Source of the DNA: Bacillota bacterium
Lineage (GTDB): Bacteria > Bacillota > Clostridia > Lachnospirales > Lachnospiraceae
Reading direction: 5' to 3'
NCBI GenBank assembly: GCA_023423045.1
Contig: JAFAGA010000035.1
Coordinates: 1 to 22,890, forward strand
Length of the DNA stretch: 22,890 nt
Both the position numbers and the translations under genes were made by a program. Every line of letters starts with the position of its first letter. The stretch's first letter is position 1. Under the pieces are notes generated by a model. It worked only from the letters and a program-made list of their open reading frames with translations, was not told the origin of the DNA and ran no database searches. Shown in pieces: positions 1 to 6,930 of the stretch.

Positions 1-118
1 ATCTCCGAATGAGTATGAAAGAGGATATTGGAAGGAATTGAAGGAAATGGAATTAAAAGCGGTATAAAGTTGATTGTTATTAAAAAAGTTCACGTTTAAC
101 TTGTACTTTTTCTTGACA
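1..118 (+). mobile_element. Possible right end of an IS3-like element (partial)
   Basis: The tail ORF at 2-67 is followed by AT-rich sequence ending in TTGTACTTTTTCTTGACA (101-118), which closes on the CA dinucleotide usual for IS3-family ends. Immediately beyond, from about 124, lies the broken IS1182-like transposase reading on the opposite strand, so 118 to 124 is a junction between two mobile fragments. The family call is inference: the other end and the target duplication lie outside the window, so neither could be verified. Confidence 0.35.
2..67 (+). CDS. C-terminal tail of a gene entering from the left, possibly IS3-family transposase
   Basis: An open frame enters from the left edge and ends at a TAA at 65-67, giving 21 residues that read SPNEYERGYWKELKEMEL and then KAV. 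The SPxEYE...YWKE pattern resembles the last residues of IS3-family OrfB (rve-type) transposases, where an HS-x-GY-xSPxEYE motif sits near the C-terminus. That likeness is from memory of the family and the fragment is too short to be decisive. The distance of about 50 bases from the stop to a candidate element end at 118 suits an IS3-type element. It could equally be the tail of an unrelated protein. Confidence 0.4.
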   Translation, partial: SPNEYERGYWKELKEMELKAV

Positions 119-127
119 TAGTACCAG

Positions 128-1159
128 GTTTTAACTGCCCGTTCAGCATATGATCTTCCTTCATCCTCATAAAAGTGGCTTCCAGATCTGTCTTGGAATA
201 ACTGTTCCGGTCTTTTCCCATGATCTCAAACACTCTTTATATTCCATCAGGCGGGTGCCGCAGTTCTCCAGTTCTTCGTAGAGCTGCTGAATCTCCGGCT
301 TGCGTTTCCCTTTCTCCTGCGCAAACTCGATCCCTTCACTGGCAGCGACCGTGAGCAGGTTCTTCTGAAGCTTTACGATCTCAAGCGGAGAACAGTGATC
401 GATCTCTATGATCGTATTGTTAGACAGTTTCTTATGTTTCGTCAGTTTCCGTTTACGGTTCTGTTCGATCACACTCCTGACTTTATCCATGCCTTCAATG
501 ATAAACATCCGGGCATTCCCAAGATCGTATTTGGGACCATACCCATTTTCATTTAAAAAAGCATTGTACCTCGCATAAAGGGAATCGATCGTATCCAGCA
601 GGCCGGCAAGATGATAGTTGATACTTCCACGCCAGACAAACGTATAACGGTTTGCGTTCGCTTCTATTTTTGTACCGTCGATAAAAAGCTCCTTGAGCGT
701 GATAAGTCCTTCCCTGTTCAAACGGCGCAGGAACTGACAGTTGAGTTCATCTAAGACTTCCCCGGTCAGTTTTTTGCCTTTAAAATCATAAAAAGCATCC
801 CGCCTTGGCTTCTGTCCCTTTGTAAGCCAGATAAAGGCAAGATCCCTTTCACATAATTCAACAATGCGGTCAACAGCCCGTACCCCACGCATATTTGCAT
901 AGGTAACTACAGCGTACATCATAATTGGGTTGTACCCGGTTCTCCCTTTATCTGAATAACAGGCAAGTAAGCCCGAAAAATCTAATTCCTCCATCACTTT
1001 TTTCAGGGTATAGACTGGATCGTCATCAGGTAAACACAATTCGAAGAAACTAAAGTTAATTTTCTGTTGCCCTAATTCAAAAAATTCGTTATAATAGTCT
1101 TGTTTTTGCATAGTTACATTATAACATGTAACGGAGAAAAGGTGGTTGTCGTTAGCCAT
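128..1159 (-). pseudogene. IS1182-like transposase, frameshifted and truncated
   Basis: The frame from ATG 1159 gives 330 residues; a second ATG at 1111 begins MQKQDYYNEFF, a common N-terminus in this family, but the first ATG has the better purine-rich upstream sequence. Family landmarks are the N-terminal block GYNPIMMYAVVTYANMRGVR and the DDE-type FIDGTKIEANANRYTFVW segment. The frame then breaks: near 227-231 (an A-run on the plus strand) one base appears to be missing. The other frame continues with EIMGKDRNSYSKTDLEATF and MRMKEDHMLNGQLKPG, the conserved family sequence, down to about 128. After LKPG the homology ends at a junction. Family members run to roughly 450-560 residues, so the catalytic C-terminal part is missing. 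Confidence 0.85.
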
Positions 1160-1186
1160 CTTTTTCTCTTTTTGTAGAAAAATTTA

Positions 1187-1224
1187 GGGGGAGACAGTGG
1201 CTCGTGTGAGTCACTGTCTCCCCC
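1187..1224. terminator. Long perfect hairpin, possible bidirectional terminator inside the IS end
   Basis: GGGGGAGACAGTG (1187-1199) is exactly complementary to CACTGTCTCCCCC (1212-1224). The stem continues through a G-T pair and CTC/GAG to a GTGT loop, giving about 17 pairs. On the minus strand it is followed by CCCCCTAAATTTTTC. It lies 64 bases downstream of the CorC stop and 28 bases upstream of the transposase start, so it would block readthrough from the host gene into the transposase. Because it is inside the presumed element boundary (1257), it is more likely part of the IS than the native terminator. Confidence 0.7.
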
Positions 1225-1288
1225 TTGTTTAGGACTATCTATTTCCCGACAGCCCCCTTTTGTTATATTTTATTTTTATTATTTTATT

Positions 1289-2635
1289 CTAAGATACCGA
1301 ATTGACTGCATTTGTTTTGCTTTCAGACAAGCATACCAATGCGCTTTCCAGGCGGTGATCCTTGATGTTTTGAACTTTGATCACCAATCCGAATTCTTCC
1401 ACCTCAGGAGTACTTCCGTCCTCGGGAACTGTCCCAAGGATACCAAATACCAAGCCGCTGAAGGTGTCATAGTCATCTTCCGGGAGCAAAACACCGAGAT
1501 GTCTGGATACGTCATCCAGAGGCGTGGTCCCCTGGATTAGCCAGGTGCTGGAATCAATGCGTTCGATGGGAGGTAATTCCTTGGGTGCTTTGATATCATC
1601 CTCCAGGTCACCCACCAGCTGTTCCAAAAGATCATTAATGGTTATAATGCCGCTCATGCCGCCGTATTCATCCAATACTACCGCAAAGTGGTTACGAGAT
1701 ATTTTCATGTTACGGAACAGAACGTCGGCTTTTACCGATTCAGGAACGAAATAGGCCGGTGCAACGGCATACTGCATTATATTCTCCCTGGATTTGTCCT
1801 TCATACGGAAATAATCCTTGGCATACAGAACACCAATGATATTATCCGGGCTTTCGGAGCATATGGGGTAGATGGAATGCTTGCTTTCATGGATGGTCTG
1901 TTCCCACTGTTCGTCCGTCTCATCATTCCACAGCAGGGATACTTCCGTTCTATGGGTCATGATCTCTCCGGCGGAGATATCATCGAATTCAAATATGTTT
2001 TGCAGCATATCTTTCTCATCGGGATGGATTGTACCCTTCTCGCTGCCTGCATCTATCATCATACGGATTTCTTCCTCCGTATTTTCGTTATCTTCATCAT
2101 GGGGGTTAATACGGAGCAGGCGCAGCAAACCATTTGCCGAAACCGTCAGCAGCCAGACGATGGGAGCAAAAATTTTCGAAATTACAAAGATCAACTGCGA
2201 CATACCTAATGCAAGCTGTTCTGACTTCTTCATGGCAATCCGCTTGGGAACAAGCTCTCCCAGGGTCACGGTGAAATAAGTTAAAACAAGGGTAATTATG
2301 ATTACAGACAAAGTGTTCAGGATGGACGTCGGTATATTAAGTCCCAGAGCAATCATGGCATCCACCAAACGGTCTGAAAAGTTCTCCGCTGCAAACGCAC
2401 TTCCTAATAGATTCACAAGTGTGATTCCTATCTGGATGGTGGCGAGAAAACTGGCGGGCTGTGCAGTTAGCTTTGTTAGTCTGATAGCCCGTTTATCTCC
2501 GCTGGCAGCAAGCTTTGCAAGCTTATTGTCGTTCATAGAGATAACTGCGATTTCCGCACATGCGAATAATGCATTTAAAAGAATTAGAAAAGCCTGTAAT
2601 ATAATTTGGCCTATAATAGGCTCACCTTCTGGCAA
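1289..2635 (-). CDS. CorC/HlyC-type (CNNM plus CBS pair) membrane protein, putative Mg2+/Co2+ transporter
   Basis: The 448-residue protein starts at TTG 2633-2635, supported by GAGGAGG eight bases upstream. Residues 1-175 form the CNNM transmembrane domain, with hydrophobic helices at about 8-33, 62-82, 103-126 and 142-168 and the conserved GELVPK at 126-131. A tandem CBS pair follows at about 222-345 (EIMTHRTEV; DEYGGMSGIITINDLLE), then the CorC_HlyC C-terminal domain at about 358-435. Family length is usually 420-450, so it is complete. Members have been linked to Mg2+ export or Mg2+/Na+ exchange in Firmicutes and cobalt/magnesium resistance elsewhere; the direction of transport here is unknown. 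It is a single-gene unit with its own promoter and an unusual attenuator-like leader at 2636-2889. Confidence 0.93.
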   Translation of the reverse strand: MPEGEPIIGQIILQAFLILLNALFACAEIAVISMNDNKLAKLAASGDKRAIRLTKLTAQPASFLATIQIGITLVNLLGSAFAAENFSDRLVDAMIALGLNIPTSILNTLSVIIITLVLTYFTVTLGELVPKRIAMKKSEQLALGMSQLIFVISKIFAPIVWLLTVSANGLLRLLRINPHDEDNENTEEEIRMMIDAGSEKGTIHPDEKDMLQNIFEFDDISAGEIMTHRTEVSLLWNDETDEQWEQTIHESKHSIYPICSESPDNIIGVLYAKDYFRMKDKSRENIMQYAVAPAYFVPESVKADVLFRNMKISRNHFAVVLDEYGGMSGIITINDLLEQLVGDLEDDIKAPKELPPIERIDSSTWLIQGTTPLDDVSRHLGVLLPEDDYDTFSGLVFGILGTVPEDGSTPEVEEFGLVIKVQNIKDHRLESALVCLSESKTNAVNSVS

Positions 2636-2657
2636 GTAAATAACCTCCTCTGATTAG

Positions 2658-2674
2658 TCCCATTGATAATGGGA
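2658..2674 (-). promoter_or_regulatory. Small hairpin just upstream of the corC-type ribosome binding site
   Basis: TCCCATT (2658-2664) pairs with AATGGGA (2668-2674) around a three-base loop. In the minus-strand mRNA it ends about a dozen bases before GAGGAGG, so it could influence access to the ribosome binding site. No T-run follows it, so it is not a terminator. Confidence 0.4.
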
Positions 2675-2766
2675 GCATTAAAAATATGTTATATTGGATT
2701 ATAAAAGATGGATATGTATATTGTATGAATAAGAATGTCTGGGAGTATCATTTTTATAAACACTAC

Positions 2767-2793
2767 AAAAAGGACAATATTCTCATTGTCCTT
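2767..2793 (-). terminator. Intrinsic terminator inside the corC-type leader
   Basis: On the minus strand AAGGACAAT, a six-base loop GAGAAT and ATTGTCCTT form a perfect nine-pair stem followed directly by TTTG, so five T residues span the 3' end of the stem and beyond. It lies about 100 nt downstream of the predicted transcript start and about 130 nt before the CorC start. A terminator in the leader of a single gene implies conditional readthrough. The upstream segment TCATTGT (2834-2840) is complementary to ACAATGA in the 5' arm, offering a possible though weak antiterminator pairing. Confidence 0.75.
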
Positions 2794-2797
2794 ACCG

Positions 2798-2866
2798 CTA
2801 GATATTTATATTGAATATTAAATGTAATATACTACAATGACACGGGTTGGCTTCTTCTTCGTCCAC
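2798..2866 (-). CDS. Candidate 22-residue leader peptide upstream of the corC-type gene
   Basis: A GTG at 2864-2866 opens a 22-codon frame ending in TAG at 2798-2800. It reads MDEEEANPCHCSILHLIFNI followed by NI. The purine-rich AAAGGAAAGGATAGG ends nine bases before the GTG. The stop codon lies four bases before the terminator stem, so a ribosome finishing the ORF would cover the stem's 5' arm. The start of the peptide is strikingly acidic and followed by a proline. Acidic/proline-rich nascent chains are known to destabilise ribosomes at low Mg2+ in MgtL of enterobacteria, and here the gene downstream belongs to a Mg-transport family. Translation of this ORF is inference; there is no ATG and I cannot test conservation. 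Confidence 0.4.
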   Translation of the reverse strand: MDEEEANPCHCSILHLIFNINI

Positions 2867-2895
2867 GGAAATATACCTATCCTTTCCTTTTGTAT

Positions 2896-2924
2896 ATTAT
2901 AGCAAAGAGAAGCGGTTCAGTCAA
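2896..2924 (-). promoter_or_regulatory. Sigma-A-type promoter for the corC-type gene
   Basis: On the minus strand TTGACT (2919-2924) and TATAAT (2896-2901) are separated by exactly 17 bases. The transcript would start near 2889, giving a leader of about 254 nt before the TTG start of the CorC-type gene. Confidence 0.8.
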
Positions 2925-2982
2925 GCCTTATAGTTTTATAGCTGAGCTGTAACGCTTTGACTTTGCTTTTGATGATAAAATG

Positions 2983-3012
2983 TTGCTTTTAAATAGATAA
3001 TCAATGTATAAT
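2983..3012 (+). promoter_or_regulatory. Candidate promoter for the DUF402 gene
   Basis: TTGCTT (2983-2988) and TATAAT (3007-3012) are separated by 18 bases on the plus strand, about 70 bases before the chosen start at 3085. The -35 box is a weaker match than the -10. It is divergent from the CorC-type promoter, whose -35 box lies about 60 bases away. Confidence 0.5.
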
Positions 3013-3084
3013 ATTACCATACCATTGGTTTGCAAATCTTTACGGAACAAGGCATATACTATTTTGTATCATGGGAGAGGTGGC

Positions 3085-3687
3085 ATGAAAAGAAAATATA
3101 TCGCGAGGAGTCAGTGGCAGCGGATTAAAACAAGCAAATGCATTTTATTCAATACATACCAGGAACGCTTTCAGGGCTACGCATCAGCCATATTTGTCGA
3201 GAGAGTTCATGAAAAGCTGATATGCCGCTTAGACGGCAGAGAGTTTTGCCTTGTGGATGACGGTTATTCATGGATACAACGCCTGCCGGCCGGGGAAAAT
3301 TGGTCGGTTACTACGATGTTTGATGACAAGGATAATATCATTCAATGGTATTTTGACATAACCAGGCAAAATTCCATCGATGAAAATGGCCAACCGTTTT
3401 ATGATGATTTATATCTTGATGTTGTTGTCCTTCCATCGGGAGAAATGGTCCTATTTGATGAAGATGAACTGCTGGAGGCACTGGAAAGCGAGGACATAAC
3501 ACAAAGTGATTTCGAGCTTGCCCACAGAGAAGCAAAAAAGATTATGGATGGGATGGCAAAGGATATTACATATCTGACCAATATGGGCCGCAATGATTTA
3601 GAATTCTTCAGAGCTCAGCAAAACAGCTCAAGCTTCACGGGATCAGGGACTAACGGTTATGTAATGGGTTATGGTTTTAAACCGTAA
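3085..3687 (+). CDS. DUF402 family protein
   Basis: The 200-residue protein begins at ATG 3085, preceded by GGGAGAGGTGG; the frame is open further upstream to 3004, but that ATG lacks a ribosome binding site. The central part, about 65-135, carries DUF402 features: WSVTTMFDDKDNIIQWYFDI, then a Tyr/Asp-rich DDLYLDVVVLPSGEMVLFDEDEL block. DUF402 occurs in small phosphatase-like proteins (e.g. nucleoside di/triphosphatases of Gram-positives) and in RNase E/G-associated proteins; conserved acidic residues bind metal in characterised members. The Gly/Ser-rich tail beyond 180 is unusual and probably disordered. The substrate cannot be told. The next gene starts 18 bases downstream, so the two are probably co-transcribed. 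Confidence 0.75.
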   Translation: MKRKYIARSQWQRIKTSKCILFNTYQERFQGYASAIFVERVHEKLICRLDGREFCLVDDGYSWIQRLPAGENWSVTTMFDDKDNIIQWYFDITRQNSIDENGQPFYDDLYLDVVVLPSGEMVLFDEDELLEALESEDITQSDFELAHREAKKIMDGMAKDITYLTNMGRNDLEFFRAQQNSSSFTGSGTNGYVMGYGFKP

Positions 3688-3705
3688 TTATGGAAGGGTG
3701 ATTTT

Positions 3706-4164
3706 ATGAAAAGGAAAATGATTGCTATTCTGTTACTATGTATTTTGCTGTCTGCCAGCCGTCAGAGCACGGATAGTCCCATATATCCGGAAACTTTGAC
3801 CGATGTGACTGCGGTTGCTGTGGTAAGCCGGACAGGCGAGCCTTGGAATCAAAATGATTTGGTCTATCGCAGTTACAGCAAAGGTATTAAACTGTCGGCA
3901 AGTTCCGTATTAAGGATTTCTCCGCCGTATTTGGAAGGTGTGGAAGGAGCAGTTATTTATGCGGTTAATCTGGAGAAGGGTGAGTGGATTGAGATATGTA
4001 ACTATCACCCGAAGCAGGTTATCATATATACTCCGGATTCGGAGGGAGTATATATGATTATTGCTGAGACGGACAGCGGAGAGAGCATTGATTTGACATC
4101 GAAAGCCGTAGTGGAGACGGTAGTTTCCCAGGGAAACGGCGGAGGTTTCATACTCCTGGATTAG
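3706..4164 (+). CDS. Small secreted or membrane-tethered protein of unknown function
   Basis: The product is 152 residues, with GGAAGGGTGA upstream of the ATG. A basic N-terminus (MKRK) and hydrophobic stretch (6-16) form a signal peptide. The segment L15-S16-A17-S18 looks like a lipobox in which Ser18 (AGC) stands where a lipidated Cys (TGC) would be expected, so it is predicted to be secreted or membrane-anchored rather than a lipoprotein. The rest (about 30-152) is beta-rich, with no family I recognise. It lies 18 bases after the DUF402 gene and converges with the VWA gene at 4209; I see no clear terminator in the 44 bases between them. Confidence 0.6.
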   Translation: MKRKMIAILLLCILLSASRQSTDSPIYPETLTDVTAVAVVSRTGEPWNQNDLVYRSYSKGIKLSASSVLRISPPYLEGVEGAVIYAVNLEKGEWIEICNYHPKQVIIYTPDSEGVYMIIAETDSGESIDLTSKAVVETVVSQGNGGGFILLD

Positions 4165-4208
4165 GCGAATAGGAGGGAGAAGGCCGTAAGCCAGGGAAAG
4201 GGGACGGT

Positions 4209-5669
4209 TTAATTTTTCTCCTGGTTATTCATGGAATAACCCCCGCCTTCCACATCGGAGGCGTCTAAGACGGCATCTTTTATGTCGATACGGCGAAGCT
4301 TTTTCACTGCCCCATAAGGCTCTTTGAGAGAGAGGTCCTCGCCTCTTCCGGAGATAATCCAGAGGACCTGATATCCCCTGGGAATGACCTTCAGCTGATC
4401 CTCGCCTTTTCCATCCGTAAAATAGATTAACAAATTAAACTTATTTTGATTAGCGTATTCAAAAACCGGGCTAAATTTTGTGCCGCCCCTGGTGTTTGTC
4501 CTGTCTTTCAGATCTCGATGGGATTTAACCTTATAGATACGACGTATAGTATCGTCACATTCAATTATGGTAATATCATGACTGTAATTCTTGACGATAT
4601 CCAATATCTCCGTCATGGCCTGCTTGAATTCTTCTGCGCGGATACTTCCGCTGATATCTACCGCGACGGCTATCCTGGCCTTGCGGCTTCTTAGCTGGCC
4701 TCTCAAATCCAACCGCTCAGGCTGCCTTCGATCCCTTCTTGTGATGGTTTTCTTTCGATTGCCTTCGATGGTTCCCATCAGCTGGTTCAGATAAAGATTC
4801 CATGGTAATTCGCCCCTGCTGCTTTTCAGGGAAGCCAGCACGCTCTCCAGGTAAGCAGGAATGCTGCCTCTTTCGGAAAGTCTGACCGCTTTCTCTGCAA
4901 AATCCTGCAGTGTGCCGTTGTCGATATCGCCGGATTCCTCCCAAAAGTCATGGGTTCTTGCGGGATCATATTCTGCTTCTGCTGCTTCGAACTCACTCTC
5001 TATAGCTTCCCGTTCGGCTTCTGCCGCTTCCTGCCCGGTTTTTTCCTGTTTCTGGTTACTACTATCCTTCGGTATGAATTTTTCTTCATCCGGCAGATCC
5101 AGGGCCTTTTGAAGCTCCTCCAGATAATATTCAAAGGATGCATAAGGAGGAAGCCGTAAGGAATAATGGGAATTTACCCACTCCAAAGTAGTGGAGTAAG
5201 GGGGCGTAATGTCAAGATATTTGTTTACAGCGATATCCATGGCCATATTAATCGCCAGCTTGTGATATCTGCCTCTGAATTCCCTTGCCCGAAGGAGATG
5301 CATGGACAGGATATGAAGGATTTCGTGCTTGACGGTGCTTTCCATTTGCTTCAAATCCATCTTTAAGAAAATCAGGGGATTGTAATAGATTACATAGCCC
5401 GCATTTTTAAAATTAACGGCAGTAGGGCCGCTGATATCGAAGCGGAGCTCCCTTGCCATCTGGAATAAAAAATATCCATAGAAATTCTCCCCATCTTCCA
5501 TCAGGCTGAGAGTTACCTGATCCAACAGGCGAAAGAATTCCTGGCGAAAGGAATCCGGTGGGGTCACGATGAAGCTGCCGGACTGGGAACTGGCCTGGGA
5601 AAAGAGTTTCATCAGCTTATTTAGCTGCTGGCGGAGCTTCCCACGTTGGTTATCGAAATAAGTATCCAT
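4209..5669 (-). CDS. HExxH metallopeptidase-like protein with C-terminal VWA-like domain (DUF2201 type)
   Basis: The 486-residue product starts at ATG 5669 with AGGAG eight bases upstream. The N-terminal domain (about 45-190) contains HEILH at 115-119, a zinc-metallopeptidase-like HExxH. A charged Glu/Ala-rich linker follows at about 205-240. The C-terminal VWA-like domain (about 331-470) has a MIDAS-type DISGS at 338-342, a Thr in RGGTKFSP near 397, and the YFTDG Asp at 419, so metal binding looks intact. There is no signal peptide, so it is cytosolic. Proteins of this kind are regularly paired with a MoxR AAA+ ATPase, as here: the ATPase gene ends 11 bases upstream and this gene's ribosome binding site sits at its stop. 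By analogy with other MoxR/VWA pairs the complex would remodel or activate a client; the target is unknown. Confidence 0.85.
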   Translation of the reverse strand: MDTYFDNQRGKLRQQLNKLMKLFSQASSQSGSFIVTPPDSFRQEFFRLLDQVTLSLMEDGENFYGYFLFQMARELRFDISGPTAVNFKNAGYVIYYNPLIFLKMDLKQMESTVKHEILHILSMHLLRAREFRGRYHKLAINMAMDIAVNKYLDITPPYSTTLEWVNSHYSLRLPPYASFEYYLEELQKALDLPDEEKFIPKDSSNQKQEKTGQEAAEAEREAIESEFEAAEAEYDPARTHDFWEESGDIDNGTLQDFAEKAVRLSERGSIPAYLESVLASLKSSRGELPWNLYLNQLMGTIEGNRKKTITRRDRRQPERLDLRGQLRSRKARIAVAVDISGSIRAEEFKQAMTEILDIVKNYSHDITIIECDDTIRRIYKVKSHRDLKDRTNTRGGTKFSPVFEYANQNKFNLLIYFTDGKGEDQLKVIPRGYQVLWIISGRGEDLSLKEPYGAVKKLRRIDIKDAVLDASDVEGGGYSMNNQEKN

Positions 5670-5680
5670 AAATCAATCTC

Positions 5681-6841
5681 CTATGAATGAACAGGGCTTC
5701 TGAAGGAATAGGCTTCAAAATAAAGCTCGACAAAGGCTTCCTGCTCTATAGCCTGACGGTATACAGCGGGATAGCTCCGTTTGATTTCCTTCATGATGCC
5801 GATTCTTAAGTCGGCAGGATATATTTTTAGCAGCTCAATCAACCGCTGGATCAGCCGTAGATTCATATCATCCGGTGGGAGGGTGCTTTCTGCCAGCTTA
5901 ACTTCCAGTGCTTTTAAGATATTTTTTGCCGACAGATAAAGCCTGGTATGGCTTTCTTTTTCCACCCGTTCTTTGAGTGAAGCATGAAGAGGGCCGGTAA
6001 ATACCTCTTCGGTAAAAACATCGGCATAGGAGAGAAGGGGGGTGTGGCTGGCTTCAAGAAAGTTAATTAATTCCTCGGCAATCAGCCTGCCGACATTTCC
6101 CCTCAGGACATTCAGGAAGACGGATCTGGGGATATCCCCTCTTTCCTTATAAACCTGATATGCCTTGGAGATGCGTTCATAGCTTCGCGGAGTTGCCTTT
6201 ATACTGTCCGAGTCTGATTTGTTCAAATATTCCGGGAAGGTGGAGATAAACTCCATGACCCCGGGATCGATGCCTGCCTCCATAGCCCAATCCAGCCATT
6301 GCAGGCGGTCGGGTTCCATGGTCAGCCATACAAAACGGTTCTCCTGGGCGGCATCCATATCCACAACCTGATAGTCATAATTCGAGCCGTATTTGCCGGA
6401 GGGATTCATCGCAGCTATGATCCGGACACCTTCAAACAGCTGATAACCATTGATTTCCCTATTTAGGATGAGATTCATAAGTTCCTGCTGTACGGCGTGC
6501 TCACAGCGGTTGATTTCATCAATGAACAGAAGTACGGTGTGCCCTTTTGACAGTTCTTCGTCAATTTCCCTCAGCTTGTGATGGACGGCGTACACCGTGG
6601 TTTTTCTTTCTGACCTGATACCGCTTTCATCCACTGTCGTATAGGTTTCAATTGCCGGAAGGCCGCCGATCTCCCCTTCCTTCAGAAGATTTCCGTCAAT
6701 TATAATAAGGCTCCAGCCGTTTCTTCCGGCAATATCCCTGGCCAGGGCGGTTTTGCCGATTCCGCTTTCACCTACAATCAGAGGTACTTCTCCGGTGGCC
6801 AGCACCAGTTCAACGCTTTTTAAAGTATCGGTATAATTCAT
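5681..6841 (-). CDS. MoxR-type AAA+ ATPase
   Basis: The 386-residue product starts at ATG 6841, preceded by GGAG at eight bases; the frame extends to a TTG at 6862, but this has no ribosome binding site. Walker A is GESGIGKT (24-31), Walker B LLFIDEIN with D108/E109, sensor 1 near N146 (AAMNPSGKYG), and a likely arginine finger in QENRF near 170. The C-terminal lid spans about 250-386. MoxR ATPases act as chaperone-like remodellers with VWA partners; the partner gene follows after 11 bases. The gap from the repeat-protein gene upstream is 89 bases with no obvious terminator, so all three are probably one operon. Confidence 0.9.
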   Translation of the reverse strand: MNYTDTLKSVELVLATGEVPLIVGESGIGKTALARDIAGRNGWSLIIIDGNLLKEGEIGGLPAIETYTTVDESGIRSERKTTVYAVHHKLREIDEELSKGHTVLLFIDEINRCEHAVQQELMNLILNREINGYQLFEGVRIIAAMNPSGKYGSNYDYQVVDMDAAQENRFVWLTMEPDRLQWLDWAMEAGIDPGVMEFISTFPEYLNKSDSDSIKATPRSYERISKAYQVYKERGDIPRSVFLNVLRGNVGRLIAEELINFLEASHTPLLSYADVFTEEVFTGPLHASLKERVEKESHTRLYLSAKNILKALEVKLAESTLPPDDMNLRLIQRLIELLKIYPADLRIGIMKEIKRSYPAVYRQAIEQEAFVELYFEAYSFRSPVHS

Positions 6842-6930
6842 AGTTGGTCTCCATTCTAACAAAGTACTGCGAGCTTGCGTCGGCCATCTTGGCTTTACAC
6901 CCAGACAGCACCTTTTATCGGAAGTAAAGT

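Larger units (their letters stand above)
124..1257 (-). mobile_element. IS1182-like insertion sequence, truncated remnant
   Basis: The unit comprises a disrupted IS1182-type transposase (128-1159, minus strand), a long hairpin (1187-1224), and an outer terminus at about 1242-1257 reading TTTCCCGACAGCCCCC on the plus strand, i.e. GGGGGCTGTCGGGAAA inward. That resembles the GGGGCTGT-type ends I associate with IS1182-like elements. The partner inverted repeat and the last third of the transposase are absent from the window: homology stops near 124-127 at the junction with another fragment. The element therefore looks immobile as seen here. Confidence 0.65.

Noticed and set aside
1688..2279. Long plus-strand frames opposite the corC-type gene
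   Set aside because: They are antisense to a well-supported conserved protein and lack family features or ribosome binding sites.
2636..2889. M-box or other known metal riboswitch in the corC-type leader
   Set aside because: The leader region between transcript start and terminator is only about 100 nt and I see none of the long conserved stems expected of an M-box or of the yybP-ykoY Mn2+ aptamer. A profile search would be decisive.
4165..4208. Terminator between the convergent genes
   Set aside because: The purine-rich stretch contains no convincing stem; transcripts probably overlap or end within the opposing gene.
6842..6930. Promoter or terminator between the repeat gene and MoxR
   Set aside because: Only a four-pair GCCA/TGGC stem is present and no -35/-10 pair was found, so a shared transcript is simpler.
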